Below are positions 26,170 to 34,946 of a stretch of 64,000 nucleotides of DNA, piece after piece. This DNA comes from Streptomyces griseomycini (GTDB lineage Bacteria; Actinomycetota; Actinomycetes; Streptomycetales; Streptomycetaceae). Under the pieces are notes generated by a model, which was not told the DNA's origin, made no database searches, and worked only from the letters and a program-made list of their open reading frames with translations. Position numbers and translations under genes: made by a program. How positions within the stretch are numbered: position 1 is the first letter of the stretch; every line of letters starts with the position of its first letter. The stretch is taken from the NCBI RefSeq assembly GCF_014203535.1, contig NZ_JACHJI010000012.1, positions 1-64,000 on the forward strand, in the 5' to 3' direction.

Positions 26170-26283
26170 CGTGGGGGGCTCCCGGGGCTCAGTAACTGGA
26201 ACGAGGTCAGGGTTACTGTACCGTCTAGTTCCCGACCTTTTGATCAAGCGCGGATTGGCGCTAACCCAGCAGGGAGTGAGAGT
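26170..26283. promoter_or_regulatory. Divergent promoter region dpdC / queC with inverted repeat
   Basis: These 114 bases separate the modification operon from the preQ0 operon. CAGTAAC (26190-26196) and GTTACTG (26212-26218) form a 7-bp inverted repeat about two helical turns apart. This suits a dimeric regulator controlling both directions. A good ribosome site AGGGAG (26271-26276) precedes queC. Confidence 0.5.
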
Positions 26284-26976
26284 ATGGATCGTCCCGCGAT
26301 TGTGCTGTTGAGCGGGGGGCTGGACTCCACCACCGTGCTCGCCATCGCCAAGGACCAGGGATTCACCCCGTACGCCTTGAGCTTTCGGTACGGCCAGCGG
26401 CACAGCATCGAGCTGGAAGCGGCCAAGCGCGTGGCCGAGGCTCAGGGTGTGGCGCGCCATGTGATCGCGGACATCGATCTTCGAGTGTTCGGCGGATCGG
26501 CCTTGACTTCCGACATCGAGGTTCCCAAGCACGAGAGCGTCGATCAGGTCGAGGAATCCATCCCGGTCACCTACGTGCCCGCTCGGAACACGATCTTTCT
26601 GTCGTTCGCGCTCGCCTACGCAGAGGTCGTGGGCGCCAGCGACATCTTCACCGGTGTGACGGCTGTCGATTACAGCGGGTACCCAGACTGTCGCCCTGAG
26701 TACATGGACGCCTACGCCAAGATGGCCAACCTTGCCACCCGGGCCGGCGTTGAGGGCACCCAGGAACTCAAGTTGCACTCGCCTCTTATCGCGATGTCGA
26801 AGGCGGACATCGTGCGGGAAGGGCTGCGACTGGGGGTCGACTACTCGCTCACGTCGAGTTGCTACGACCCCGACGAGCAGGGGCGTGCCTGTGGCAAGTG
26901 TGACACCTGCCTGCTCCGCCTCAAGGGCTTCGCCGAGGCCGGTGTGACCGACCCGGTCCAGTACCAGAAAGCGTAA
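26284..26976 (+). CDS. queC: 7-cyano-7-deazaguanine synthase QueC
   Basis: A 230-residue PP-loop ATPase that converts 7-carboxy-7-deazaguanine and ammonia to preQ0 with ATP. It has the PP-loop LLSGGLDSTT at residues 8-17, the QueC-typical YVPARNTIFLSFALAYAE near 98, DYSGYPDCRPEY near 135 and a C-terminal zinc group C-x8-CGKCDTC near 198-212. ATG 26284 is 7 bases after AGGGAG; an upstream in-frame extension to 25990 is antisense to dpdC and not credible. It is first of four preQ0 genes; queE follows after 3 bases. Confidence 0.95.
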   Translation: MDRPAIVLLSGGLDSTTVLAIAKDQGFTPYALSFRYGQRHSIELEAAKRVAEAQGVARHVIADIDLRVFGGSALTSDIEVPKHESVDQVEESIPVTYVPARNTIFLSFALAYAEVVGASDIFTGVTAVDYSGYPDCRPEYMDAYAKMANLATRAGVEGTQELKLHSPLIAMSKADIVREGLRLGVDYSLTSSCYDPDEQGRACGKCDTCLLRLKGFAEAGVTDPVQYQKA

Positions 26977-26979
26977 GAC

Positions 26980-27615
26980 ATGACCTATCTGGTCAAAGAG
27001 ATCTTCTATACGCTTCAGGGAGAGGGGGCGCACGCCGGACGAGCAGCAGTCTTTTGCCGTTTTTCGCGCTGCAACCTCTGGACCGGACGTGAGAAAGATC
27101 GGGCCAGGGCGATCTGCCGATTCTGCGACACGGACTTCGTAGGCACCGACGGTGAGGGAGGCGGCCGCTTCCCCACCGCAGAAGCGCTCGCCGATGCTGT
27201 GGAAGCGGCCTGGCCGTCCGACGCCATGGAGCACCGATTCGTGGTCTGCACCGGCGGTGAGCCCCTTCTCCAGTTGGACAGCGACGCCGTTGCTGCGCTT
27301 CACGACCGCGGGTTCGAGATCGCGGTGGAGACCAACGGCACCCGGCCGGCGCCGGAGGGGCTCGACTGGGTGTGTGTGAGTCCGAAGATCGGCTCCGACC
27401 TGGTACTCACGAGCGGTGACGAACTCAAGTTGGTCTATCCGCAGGCTGGTGGCGACCCTGCGCAGTTTGAACATCTCGGCTTCCGGCATTTTCGCTTGCA
27501 GCCCATGGACGGTCCGGACCGGGAAGAGAACACGCGCGCGGTGGTCGAGTACTGCATGAAGAACCCGCGCTGGACGCTCTCCCTCCAGACGCACAAGTAT
27601 CTGGGAATTCAGTAA
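26980..27615 (+). CDS. queE: 7-carboxy-7-deazaguanine synthase QueE (radical SAM)
   Basis: A 211-residue radical SAM enzyme that rearranges 6-carboxytetrahydropterin to 7-carboxy-7-deazaguanine. The cluster motif is the expanded CX14CX2C form (Cys 31 in SRCNLW, then CRFC), as in Burkholderia-type QueE. The N-terminal FYTLQGEGAHAGR and the SAM-site VCTGGEPLLQ near 88 are typical. The stop TAA shares its last A with the queD start, so translation is coupled. Confidence 0.95.
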   Translation: MTYLVKEIFYTLQGEGAHAGRAAVFCRFSRCNLWTGREKDRARAICRFCDTDFVGTDGEGGGRFPTAEALADAVEAAWPSDAMEHRFVVCTGGEPLLQLDSDAVAALHDRGFEIAVETNGTRPAPEGLDWVCVSPKIGSDLVLTSGDELKLVYPQAGGDPAQFEHLGFRHFRLQPMDGPDREENTRAVVEYCMKNPRWTLSLQTHKYLGIQ

Positions 27616-27971
27616 TGGAAATCTTTCGCGAGTTCACGTTCGAGGCCGCGCACCGACTGCCCAACGTGCCCGAAGGGCACAAGTGCGCCCGACTCCACGG
27701 GCACTCGTACAAGGTCGTCGTCCATGTCGAAGGGGACGTGGAACCGCAGGCCGGCTGGGTCATGGACTTCGGGGACGTGAAGCGGGCCTTCAAGCCGATC
27801 GAGGCTGAACTCGACCACTACTACCTGAACGACATCGCTGGGTTGGAGAACCCCACGAGCGAGGTCCTGGCCAAGTGGATCTGGGAGAGGCTGATCGGTG
27901 ACCTTCCGGCTCTGTCCGCTGTGACGGTCCGGGAGACCTGCACCTCTGGTTGCACCTACCGAGGCGAATGA
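27615..27971 (+). CDS. queD: 6-carboxy-5,6,7,8-tetrahydropterin synthase QueD
   Basis: A 118-residue member of the QueD/PTPS family that converts dihydroneopterin triphosphate to 6-carboxytetrahydropterin. Zinc ligands are His in FEAAHRLP (residue 13) and the two His of CARLHGHSY (29-31), where the catalytic Cys also sits. Asp and His of the C-terminal half (ELDHYYLND) complete the site. It follows queE with a one-base overlap and is followed by folE2 after one base. Confidence 0.95.
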   Translation: MEIFREFTFEAAHRLPNVPEGHKCARLHGHSYKVVVHVEGDVEPQAGWVMDFGDVKRAFKPIEAELDHYYLNDIAGLENPTSEVLAKWIWERLIGDLPALSAVTVRETCTSGCTYRGE

Positions 27972-27972
27972 C

Positions 27973-28740
27973 GTGCACGACGTTCAGAACGAGTACGACT
28001 CCCGAGGCATCGAAATCGACGAGGTCGGCATTGCGGGCCTCCGCTTCCCTGTGGCCTTCGACGACGGGGTGACCAAGCAGAGCGGCATCGCTGATGCCGC
28101 GGTGACAGTTCGCCTTCAGGCCGACCGCCGCGGCACGCATATGAGCCGCATGGTGGCCTTGGCCCAGGACGAGTTGGCGACGCTGGACCCCCGGGACATG
28201 CCTCATGTCTTGAAGGAGGGCGCTGCCCTCCTCGACACGCCGACGGTAAAGATCACCGTTAGCATGCCGTTCGCCCAGCGGGTAGCAGCCCCGGCCACAG
28301 GCAAGGAATCGTGGCAGGTTCACAACCTCACCATCGAGGGGCTGCTCGAAGACGGCCAGGCCAGGGTGACCACCACGGTGATGACCGAGGTCACCAGCCT
28401 CTGCCCTTGCTCCAAGGCCATCTCCGATTATGGGGCGCACAACCAGCGCAGCGAGATCTCCCTCAGCGTGACTGGTTACGGAGACACCCCCTACCCGACG
28501 CCTGTGGACGAAGCGGTGGCCGTCCTGCGAGCCTCAGGCTCAGCTCCGGTCGTTCCTCTGGTCAAGCGGCCGGATGAGCGGGTGCTGACGATGCAGGCCT
28601 ATGACCATCCGGTGTTCGTCGAAGACATGGCGCGCACTGTCAGCGCGGAGTGCCGTGGCAGAGGACTTCGGCACTCCGTGAAGGTGCGGAACCTAGAGAG
28701 TATCCACAGCCACGACGCCATTGCGTTCGTCGCTGGCTGA
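27973..28740 (+). CDS. folE2: GTP cyclohydrolase I, type IB (FolE2)
   Basis: A 255-residue protein of the GCYH-IB (FolE2) family, which makes dihydroneopterin triphosphate from GTP, the first step to preQ0. Markers are RGTHMSRM near 54-61 and the metal-site region SLCPCSKAISDYGAHNQRS near 141-159. GCYH-IB accepts several metals, in contrast to zinc-dependent FolE, so the island would be independent of host FolE under zinc limitation (family knowledge). The start is GTG 27973, one base after the queD stop. It closes the preQ0 operon. Confidence 0.92.
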   Translation: MHDVQNEYDSRGIEIDEVGIAGLRFPVAFDDGVTKQSGIADAAVTVRLQADRRGTHMSRMVALAQDELATLDPRDMPHVLKEGAALLDTPTVKITVSMPFAQRVAAPATGKESWQVHNLTIEGLLEDGQARVTTTVMTEVTSLCPCSKAISDYGAHNQRSEISLSVTGYGDTPYPTPVDEAVAVLRASGSAPVVPLVKRPDERVLTMQAYDHPVFVEDMARTVSAECRGRGLRHSVKVRNLESIHSHDAIAFVAG

Positions 28741-29267
28741 TCAGTCGTTGTTGGCTCCAGTGCCGCCTGCAACAGCATCACTGGAGACGGCCTGGGATAA
28801 GAGCGAGGTCCTTGAAGATGGGACTGTTGCAGGATTGGGTGACACCTGGGCCAGCCACATGAGGAGAGGAGCGGACCCGACAGTTCGGGTGGCATCCCCG
28901 CCGCTGACGTCCCGCCGGGGATCTCCGCTCCTCGGCCTCGACCGCGCCATGACCGCCGCCGCAGACGCTGCCAACGACCTGGGACTACCCGGCTTCTCCG
29001 AGCGGGCATCCGCTTCGATCGTCATCCGAGATGTCGTCCTTCGGCTGGAAGTGGACTGAAGAAGAGCAGACGGGACACCGAACGACGCGGACGTCGTCCC
29101 ACGAGTCCGGAACCGTCTTGTGTGCCTGTGGCGGCCCGGTAGGGGCGGTGCCGATTGCAGAACTCCGCGCAGTGCGCTGGTGTTCGTGGACCGACCGGGG
29201 CTGGGTCACCGCACTGCGAAACCGGCTATCCCTGGAATGAGGTCGAGACGCTCTTGTGTGACCACGA
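28741..29267. other. Island right end, no confidently supported gene
   Basis: Several short frames overlap here on both strands, none with a recognisable family. The best are a plus frame ending at 29059 (about 60-110 residues, ending VIRDVVLRLEVD), a plus frame 29031-29240 (69 residues) and a minus frame 29209-28985 with a CPVC motif. They overlap one another, so at most some are real. It may be a decayed gene remnant before the attachment site. Confidence 0.4.
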
Positions 29268-29302
29268 GCGTATCGTTGGCGGGCAACTCACCCCTCGGAC
29301 AC
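29268..29302. other. attR of the genomic island
   Basis: GCGTATCGTTGG (29268-29279) is the inverted copy of 942-953. After 11 bases follows CCCCTCGGACAC (29291-29302), identical to the tRNA-Leu 3' end core at 925-936. GC content rises sharply after this point. This fixes the right boundary of the island and shows which bases followed the tRNA before integration. Confidence 0.75.
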
Positions 29303-29322
29303 ACAGCTGGACGACACGTTCT

Positions 29323-29354
29323 CGAGGACCCCGACCGTACGGTCGCGGTCCTCG
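29323..29354 (+). terminator. Original tRNA-Leu terminator, now separated from the tRNA by the island
   Basis: Arms 29323-29338 and 29339-29354 pair at 15 of 16 positions around a minimal loop. The right arm ACGGTCGCGGTCCTCG is identical to 973-988 beside the tRNA, and both copies start 37 bases after the end of GGACAC. This arrangement marks it as the terminator that stood 20 bases after the tRNA before the island inserted. Confidence 0.65.
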
Positions 29355-29651
29355 CGGCGTTCCGGTGGCCGAGGGTGATCTCCAGGGCTGCGCGGGGCGA
29401 CGTCCCGACGCCGGGTGCGGCGTTCCGCGGTCGCTGCGCGACGTTCCCGGGGTGCCTCATGACCGCGACGCTCCCCTTCCACTTCCCCGTGAGCGGTTCA
29501 CCCGGCTTCCCGCCTTCTCCGGCCGGCTCCCGGCCGCCCGTCAGCAACCCCCCGCCCTTGTCGTACCGTTCGTTCGACAGGCCGGGGCCGGGAGGACACG
29601 ATCCGGCAGGCGGAGCCGGTACCGGTACCGGTAGAGGGGACGGGGCAGAGC

Positions 29652-30275
29652 ATGGCAATGGACGCGCTCGACTGGGCGGGCGACCAGATGTGCGTCACCT
29701 TCACCCGGGGCCTGGACCCCGCCGAGGTGTTCACCCGCTACGGCGCCGACCCGGCCCGTTCCCGCCTGCTCGACGCGGACGCCGCGTCCGACCTGCCCAC
29801 AGGGCAGTTCGCCGCCGGAGCGGTCTCGCTCCTGCGGTCCGGAAGGCTCGGTGACTGGACGTTCTGCGTCGAGGAGGACGGCGTCATCGGCTCGTGGCCC
29901 GAAGTCCTCGCCGCGCTGTCCCGCGGTACCGAGACCTACGGCGTCCTGTCCACCGAGGGCCTTGCCGTCTTCCAGCACTGGCGCGACGGCCAGTGCCTGG
30001 AGAACTTCGAGCCCGACCTGGAACAACCCCCGTCCGAGCATCCCGGTCCTTGGTGGGACAGGGTTCAGGAAGCCCTGGCCGAGGGGGAGGGCTTCGGAAT
30101 GGCCCCCGTGGTCGCCCTCGTCCTCGACCACCTCGGCCTCGCCCTGGACGACGCGACCCTGGCCGCCCCCTGGCCCACCCTGACCGTCGCGGAGGACGAC
30201 GCCCCGTCCGCACCACGCGGCGACTCCTACGCGGGCGAGGGCCCGGTCCCGCCGGGCGCCATCGAGATCCTGTAG
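29652..30275 (+). CDS. DUF6461 family protein
   Basis: A 207-residue acidic protein of a family common in Streptomyces and of unknown function. Typical stretches are LDWAGDQMCVTFTRGLDP at the N-terminus, GDWTFCVEEDG near 75 and VLSTEGLAVFQHWRDG near 97. There is no signal peptide or membrane segment. A purine-rich AGAGGGGACGGGG lies just upstream of the ATG at 29652. It is the first chromosomal gene right of the island and converges on the SMI1-like gene. Confidence 0.75.
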   Translation: MAMDALDWAGDQMCVTFTRGLDPAEVFTRYGADPARSRLLDADAASDLPTGQFAAGAVSLLRSGRLGDWTFCVEEDGVIGSWPEVLAALSRGTETYGVLSTEGLAVFQHWRDGQCLENFEPDLEQPPSEHPGPWWDRVQEALAEGEGFGMAPVVALVLDHLGLALDDATLAAPWPTLTVAEDDAPSAPRGDSYAGEGPVPPGAIEIL

Positions 30276-30327
30276 GCCCTGGGGCGTTCCCACCGCCCCG
30301 TGCCCGTCAGGACTCCGGGAACGGGCT

Positions 30328-31707
30328 TCAGCTTCCGGTACGGGCCGCTCCCTCCAGCACCGTGATGTCGGTGATCGGCGGCCGACCGTACAGGGCGAGG
30401 ATCTCGTCGGCGAGGGCGATGGTCCGCAACGGGTTGTCCCGCTGCCGGTGGGCCTCGATGCCCGCGGCGAGAAGCCCGGTGGGCACGGCCCCCGCGTCGA
30501 GGAGGACGCGCCACTCCGCGGGCGGGAGTTCCAGGTACTCGAGGTGGGTGAGCCGGGAGATCCCACAGGGATCGGCGAGAGTACCGGGATGGGCGGAGAG
30601 GGTCCGCAGGCGCGGCAGGCCGAAGACGGGGGCGAGGCTGAGGGGCTCCTTCTCCCACACCCCGATGCTGAGGACCTCCAGGCCGGGGTGGGCGGCGGCC
30701 TCGATGCTGGGGAGGGAGGCGCGGTTGACGTGGGCGACGAGCGGCGGCCGCTCGGCCCTTCGGACCGGCCGGCCGTCGAAGTGACGGTGGACGACCATGT
30801 CGGTGAGGGAGTCGGCGACCAGCCCGGCACCGATGTTCCCCTCGTGACCGATGATGATCACCTGTCCGACGTGCCCCTCCGGACCCGGGGTGAGGTCGAC
30901 GGCGATGCGGTCCCCGCCGCCGTTGTCACCGAAGACGATCCAGCCCGGCGAGCCGACGAGCCCCTGCACGGGGTCCTCCGGTCCCGTCTCGACCGCCGTC
31001 ATGGCGGCGAACCGCCACGGCACCCGCCGGGAAGCCGCGTCGGCGACGTACACCTCGCCGAGGGGAAGGAGTTCGCAGCCGATGGTGTCGTACGGCTCCC
31101 GGTAGTCGTCCCAGTCCTCGTACCGGCCCCGGACGACCTGGTACAGGGCCCTCAGCTCGGCGGGCAGCGGCACGCCCAGGCGCGCCTCGGCCGCTGCGAT
31201 CTCCTCCTCGGAGGCGCCCACCGCGTCCGGGAGCCGTTCGCGAAGGGTGCGCTGCAGCAGTTCCACGTCCGCGGACGGGGCCGGTACCGCGTCCGGCACC
31301 GGCTCGGGCAGGCGGCGCACCGGCTCGGGCAGGGCCCCGTCCGCGAGGAGGAGCGTGCCCGGGTGCGCGGTCGCGACACCCGGCTCCGCGGAGGAGGCCG
31401 GACCGATCAGGTGCAGCCGGACACCGCCGGGAGCGGAAGAGGCCTCCACCACGAAGGAGACACCGTCGCTCCCGTCCTCCTCGAGCGCTTCGACGATCCG
31501 GCCCACGGCGTCGAACTGCTCCTGGTTGTCGGAGACCAGTGAGGCGCGCCCCGGTCGCGGCGACCGGAACGGCAGCGGAACGCTCCACGCCCCGGGACTG
31601 ATCTGCCCCGCCACGTGTCCGCCGGGCGCGGAGAGCGTCTCCGCGTGGGCGGCGCGCAGGAGGCGCAGCAGGGGCTGCCAGGTGGCGAAGTCACGGAGCG
31701 AGGGCAC
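30328..31707 (-). CDS. SMI1/KNR4 family protein
   Basis: A 459-residue protein with an SMI1/KNR4 (SUKH-type) domain in the middle: AEARLGVPLPAELRALYQVVRG near 175-196, LLPLGEVY near 215 and WIVFGDNGGGDRIAVDL near 255. The N-terminal part is family-specific. The C-terminal part (HPGLEVLSIGVW, GISRLTHLEYLELPP) looks leucine-rich-repeat-like. GTG 31707 is chosen because AGGAGG (31715-31720) sits 7 bases upstream; longer open frames lack such a site. SUKH proteins are often immunity proteins, but no toxin partner is visible next to it. Confidence 0.8.
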   Translation of the reverse strand: MPSLRDFATWQPLLRLLRAAHAETLSAPGGHVAGQISPGAWSVPLPFRSPRPGRASLVSDNQEQFDAVGRIVEALEEDGSDGVSFVVEASSAPGGVRLHLIGPASSAEPGVATAHPGTLLLADGALPEPVRRLPEPVPDAVPAPSADVELLQRTLRERLPDAVGASEEEIAAAEARLGVPLPAELRALYQVVRGRYEDWDDYREPYDTIGCELLPLGEVYVADAASRRVPWRFAAMTAVETGPEDPVQGLVGSPGWIVFGDNGGGDRIAVDLTPGPEGHVGQVIIIGHEGNIGAGLVADSLTDMVVHRHFDGRPVRRAERPPLVAHVNRASLPSIEAAAHPGLEVLSIGVWEKEPLSLAPVFGLPRLRTLSAHPGTLADPCGISRLTHLEYLELPPAEWRVLLDAGAVPTGLLAAGIEAHRQRDNPLRTIALADEILALYGRPPITDITVLEGAARTGS

Positions 31708-32064
31708 GGGAAGACCTCCTGAAGGTGTGCTCGCTGATTCTGGATCACGGGCGGGAGCCGACCGCACGAGGCGCCCCCCGGGGCGGAAACGGCCCGGGGG
31801 AAGGAGGCCTGCCTTCGGTCTGCGGTTCGGCGCCGCCGCCGACGGATCCCGACCCGGGCCCCGGACTCCGGGCCCTGGACCGCCCGTTCGTCGACGGGCG
31901 GACGGCCCGGCGGCTTCCTCAGCAGCGGCCACGCACGGTGCACGACTGTGCGACGAGGACCCGTGCGGGACTGTTCCTCCGCCGGAGCCGCCCGGCGCAC
32001 GCGGCGGCCGGGGGAGCCGGCGCCGGCCGGAACGCCGGCTCGGCGGTCGGTCCGGCGCTTCCGG
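31708..32064. other. Spacer without a gene
   Basis: Very GC-rich and low in pattern. Frames are open on both strands only because of the GC content. It must hold the promoter of the SMI1-like gene on its left and the end of the vWA gene transcript on its right. Confidence 0.5.
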
Positions 32065-33162
32065 CTACAGCAGGACGAGCAGCTTGGTCCCCGGGACCAG
32101 CTTCCTGTTGACCGAGGTCGACTGGACGAACACGGTGTAGGCCTCGTTGCTCCCCGGCGTCACGGTGACCTCCGTCGCCGGCAGGCCCAGGAGCTGCCGG
32201 GCGGCGGGACCGGTGAACACCTTCCCGGTCATCCGGCCGGTGGCCGGGTCCTTCTCCGCCACGGCGATCTGCTTGTTGGCCTGGATCTTCTCGCGCTTGG
32301 ACAGTTCGTAGAAGGCGCAGCCGGTCTTGTACGGGTGCCCGGCGCTGGTGACGAAGTCGCGGATGGACGTCCGCTGGTCCACCGGGATCAGGACGTACTT
32401 GCCGGCGTCCAGGGCCCGGAGGCTGGACTTCACGTCCGCCGCGCTGAGGTCCTGGCCCATCGCGAAAAGGTTCCTGGTGCCGCGCACGCCCTGCTCGCGG
32501 TCGCGCAGGAACTTCGTGGCGGCCGTCTTGACGGCGCCGATCGCCTCCTCGACGCCCTGGTCCGAGTCCGCGTCCCAGATCGAGATGTTGCCCGTCGGGA
32601 AGCCGTACTGCTGGGCGGTGCGCTTGGCCAGGGAGTTCGGCACCATGATGGCCGAGGTCCAGTGGTCCGGCAGGTTGTTCATCTTGTCCGCGATCCTGCT
32701 CCGCCACTCGTCCAGGACGGCGCGGCCGTTCGGAAGGTGGTCGTGGCGCGCGCCCGTCGTGTCGGCGCCGGAGGCGTTCTCCTCGCCGTCGGTGACGACG
32801 ACCTGGAGGAAGCTGTGCTCGCCGTACTCCTCCCATATGTGGCCGAGGTCGTCGAGCGCCTTCACCGACGCCTGGATCAGCGCCGTCGCGCCGTTCTCGA
32901 CGGTGTACAGGCCCCGCATGGACGGCAGGTGCTTGACGTCCATGTCCCACACCAGGTTCTCGACCAGGTGGTCGAAGGCGTAGAGGCTGATCCGGGTCTC
33001 ATGACCGAGCCGGTCGGACTCCTCCTTCAGCCCCTTCACGAACTCGTCCACCACCCGGACGAGTTGCTCCGAGTGGCCTCGCATCGAGCCGGACTTGTCG
33101 ATGACGAGAGCGACGTGGTTCACGAAGTGCTTCTTGAGCCGGTCCTTCACCGTAGCGCTCAC
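32065..33162 (-). CDS. von Willebrand factor A (vWA) domain protein
   Basis: A 365-residue cytoplasmic protein with a vWA domain. The MIDAS is ALVIDKSGSM near residue 20 (DxSxS), with VVVTDGEENASG near 125 as the later metal-binding strand. The C-terminal 120 residues are unassigned. I place the start at GTG 33162 (VSATVKDRLKKH), with GGAAGGGG about 9 bases upstream; an ATG at 33219 is possible. No partner ATPase adjoins it, unlike the second vWA gene near 59 kb. Likely a scaffold or metal-dependent binding protein. Confidence 0.8.
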   Translation of the reverse strand: MSATVKDRLKKHFVNHVALVIDKSGSMRGHSEQLVRVVDEFVKGLKEESDRLGHETRISLYAFDHLVENLVWDMDVKHLPSMRGLYTVENGATALIQASVKALDDLGHIWEEYGEHSFLQVVVTDGEENASGADTTGARHDHLPNGRAVLDEWRSRIADKMNNLPDHWTSAIMVPNSLAKRTAQQYGFPTGNISIWDADSDQGVEEAIGAVKTAATKFLRDREQGVRGTRNLFAMGQDLSAADVKSSLRALDAGKYVLIPVDQRTSIRDFVTSAGHPYKTGCAFYELSKREKIQANKQIAVAEKDPATGRMTGKVFTGPAARQLLGLPATEVTVTPGSNEAYTVFVQSTSVNRKLVPGTKLLVLL

Positions 33163-33477
33163 CGTGCTGATCCCCTTCCGATCGTTCCCCCGGACCACGA
33201 CAGCGCCTCGCGGAGACACGGCCTCCCGGCGCGGACCCGTCGGTCGCCGGTCAGCCCGTCCATGCCTTCGAGCGTCAGCGGAACCGGCGGTGAAGGGCCG
33301 TCAGGCGAGTCCCCGAACGTCCTTCTCCGCAGGCGGACGTCTCTTCCGGGACTGTGAACCCCGGCATGGACCCTGGTCCGTCCAGATGATGGCTCCACTT
33401 TATGGAGGGGCACTGACAATGCGCGCTGAGCTGCGGTTCCGCACCTGAGGCAGCGTCGTGTGCGGGCGGAGACACCG

Positions 33478-33514
33478 CGGCCCCCTGTGCCCGTGCACCG
33501 GGCGCAGGGGGCCG
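33478..33514 (-). terminator. Terminator of the MFS transporter gene
   Basis: A stem of 16 positions (33478-33493 with 33499-33514, one G-T pair) lies 20 bases past the MFS stop. Confidence 0.75.
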
Positions 33515-33533
33515 TGGCGGGGCGCCGGACGGC

Positions 33534-34946
33534 TCAGGAGGCCGTGGTGGCGGTGGGGGTCCCGTCCCGGTCGGGGACGGCGGGGGCCTCGCCCTCGTCG
33601 AGTGCGACGTCCTTCGTCTCCTTGCCGACCAGCAGTGCGACCAGGGTCAGCAGCGCCATCGCGGAGAGGTAGACCCCGACCAGCCACGGCGAGCCGTCGC
33701 CGGCCTCCCACAGGGCCACCGCGATGAACGGGGCGACGGCCGCGCCGAGGATCGAGCTGACGTTGTACGAGATGCCGGAGCCCGTGTAGCGCACGCTCGT
33801 CGGGAAGAGCTCCGGCAGCAGCGCGCCCATCGGACCGAAGGTCATGCCCATCAGCGTGAAGCCGAGCACCAGCCACAGCACCACGCCCAGCGTGCCCATG
33901 CCGATCAGCGGCACCCACACCAGCCCGAAGACCAGGATCCCGGCGGTGACCCAGGCGAGGGTGGTGCGGCGGCCGTACTTGTCGGCGAGCGGGCCGGAGA
34001 CCAGGGTGAACGCGGCGAAGAACAGCACCCCGAAGATCATCATCAGCACGAAGGTGGTGTAGCTGTACCCCAGGCCGGGCACGGCGGCGTCCTCGGGCGT
34101 ACGGCCGTAGCTCAGCGAGAACGTGGTCATCAGGTAGAAGAGCACGTACGTCGCCAGCATGAAGAAGGTGCCGAGGACCAGCTGCTTCCAGTGGTTGCGG
34201 AAGACGGTGGCCAGCGGCAGCTTGCGCACCAGCCCGGCCTCGCGGGTCCTGGAGAAGACCGTCGACTCGACGAGGCGCATCCGCACCCACAGGCCGATCG
34301 CGACCATCACGGCGGAGAACAGGAACGGGATGCGCCAGCCCCAGCTCAGGAAGGCGTCCGAGGGCTGCGACGGGTCGGCGCCCGCCGCGGACGGCAGCAG
34401 CGCGCCGATGAGCAGGAAGAGGCCGTTGCCGATGATGAAGCCGAACGGGGCGCCCAGCTGCGGGAAGGTGCCGTAGAGGGCGCGCTTGTCGCTGGGGGCG
34501 TTCTCGGTGGCGACCAGGGCGGCGCCGCTCCACTCGCCGCCGAGCGCGAAGCCCTGCGCGAGCCGCATCAGCACCAGCAGCGCGGTGGCGATCCAGCCGG
34601 CCTGCGCGTAGGTGGGCAGCACGCCGATGAGGAAGGTGGCGATGCCCATGGTGAGGAGCGAGGCGACCAGAGTCCCCTTGCGGCCGATCCGGTCGCCGAG
34701 GTGTCCGAAGACCACGGCGCCGATCGGGCGGGCGACCATCGCGGCGCCGAACACCGCGAAGGACGACAGCAGGGCCGTGGTCGGATCGCTGCTCGGGAAG
34801 AAGAGCTTGGGGAAGACCAGGACGGCGGCGGTCGCGTAGATGTAGAAGTCGTAGAACTCGATCGTCGTGCCGATGAGGCTCGCGATGAGGACACGGGACC
34901 GCGAGTTGACGGGGGCCTGGGCCGGGCTGCTGGTTGGTGCGGACAT
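33534..34946 (-). CDS. MFS transporter, metabolite:H+ symporter (MHS) type
   Basis: A 470-residue protein with 12 membrane helices. MHS family markers are the N-terminal ASLIGTTIEFYDFYIY (residues 21-36), the cytoplasmic loop motif GHLGDRIGRKGTL near 85 and LGGEWSGAALVATENAP near 145. Relatives carry organic acids, shikimate, betaine or alpha-ketoglutarate; the substrate here is unknown. The start is ATG 34946 (MSAPTSS), preceded by GGAAAG. The C-terminal tail is acidic and short. It is a single gene transcribed away from the EF-G paralogue, with a shared AT-rich control region. Confidence 0.88.
   Translation of the reverse strand: MSAPTSSPAQAPVNSRSRVLIASLIGTTIEFYDFYIYATAAVLVFPKLFFPSSDPTTALLSSFAVFGAAMVARPIGAVVFGHLGDRIGRKGTLVASLLTMGIATFLIGVLPTYAQAGWIATALLVLMRLAQGFALGGEWSGAALVATENAPSDKRALYGTFPQLGAPFGFIIGNGLFLLIGALLPSAAGADPSQPSDAFLSWGWRIPFLFSAVMVAIGLWVRMRLVESTVFSRTREAGLVRKLPLATVFRNHWKQLVLGTFFMLATYVLFYLMTTFSLSYGRTPEDAAVPGLGYSYTTFVLMMIFGVLFFAAFTLVSGPLADKYGRRTTLAWVTAGILVFGLVWVPLIGMGTLGVVLWLVLGFTLMGMTFGPMGALLPELFPTSVRYTGSGISYNVSSILGAAVAPFIAVALWEAGDGSPWLVGVYLSAMALLTLVALLVGKETKDVALDEGEAPAVPDRDGTPTATTAS

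Noticed and set aside
26170..27594. Upstream extension of the minus-strand dpdC frame to about 770 residues
   Set aside because: The extension is antisense to queC and queE, has no family features, and a good start with GGGAG exists at 26169.
26284..28740. The que genes as a tRNA queuosine pathway
   Set aside because: No queA, queF, queG or tRNA tgt is nearby; the only transglycosylase is DpdA with DpdA-type C-terminus. PreQ0 for DNA is the better reading, though host use cannot be excluded.
28741..29267. Calling a gene at the island right end
   Set aside because: Three frames compete on two strands with no family match; recorded only as an unassigned stretch.
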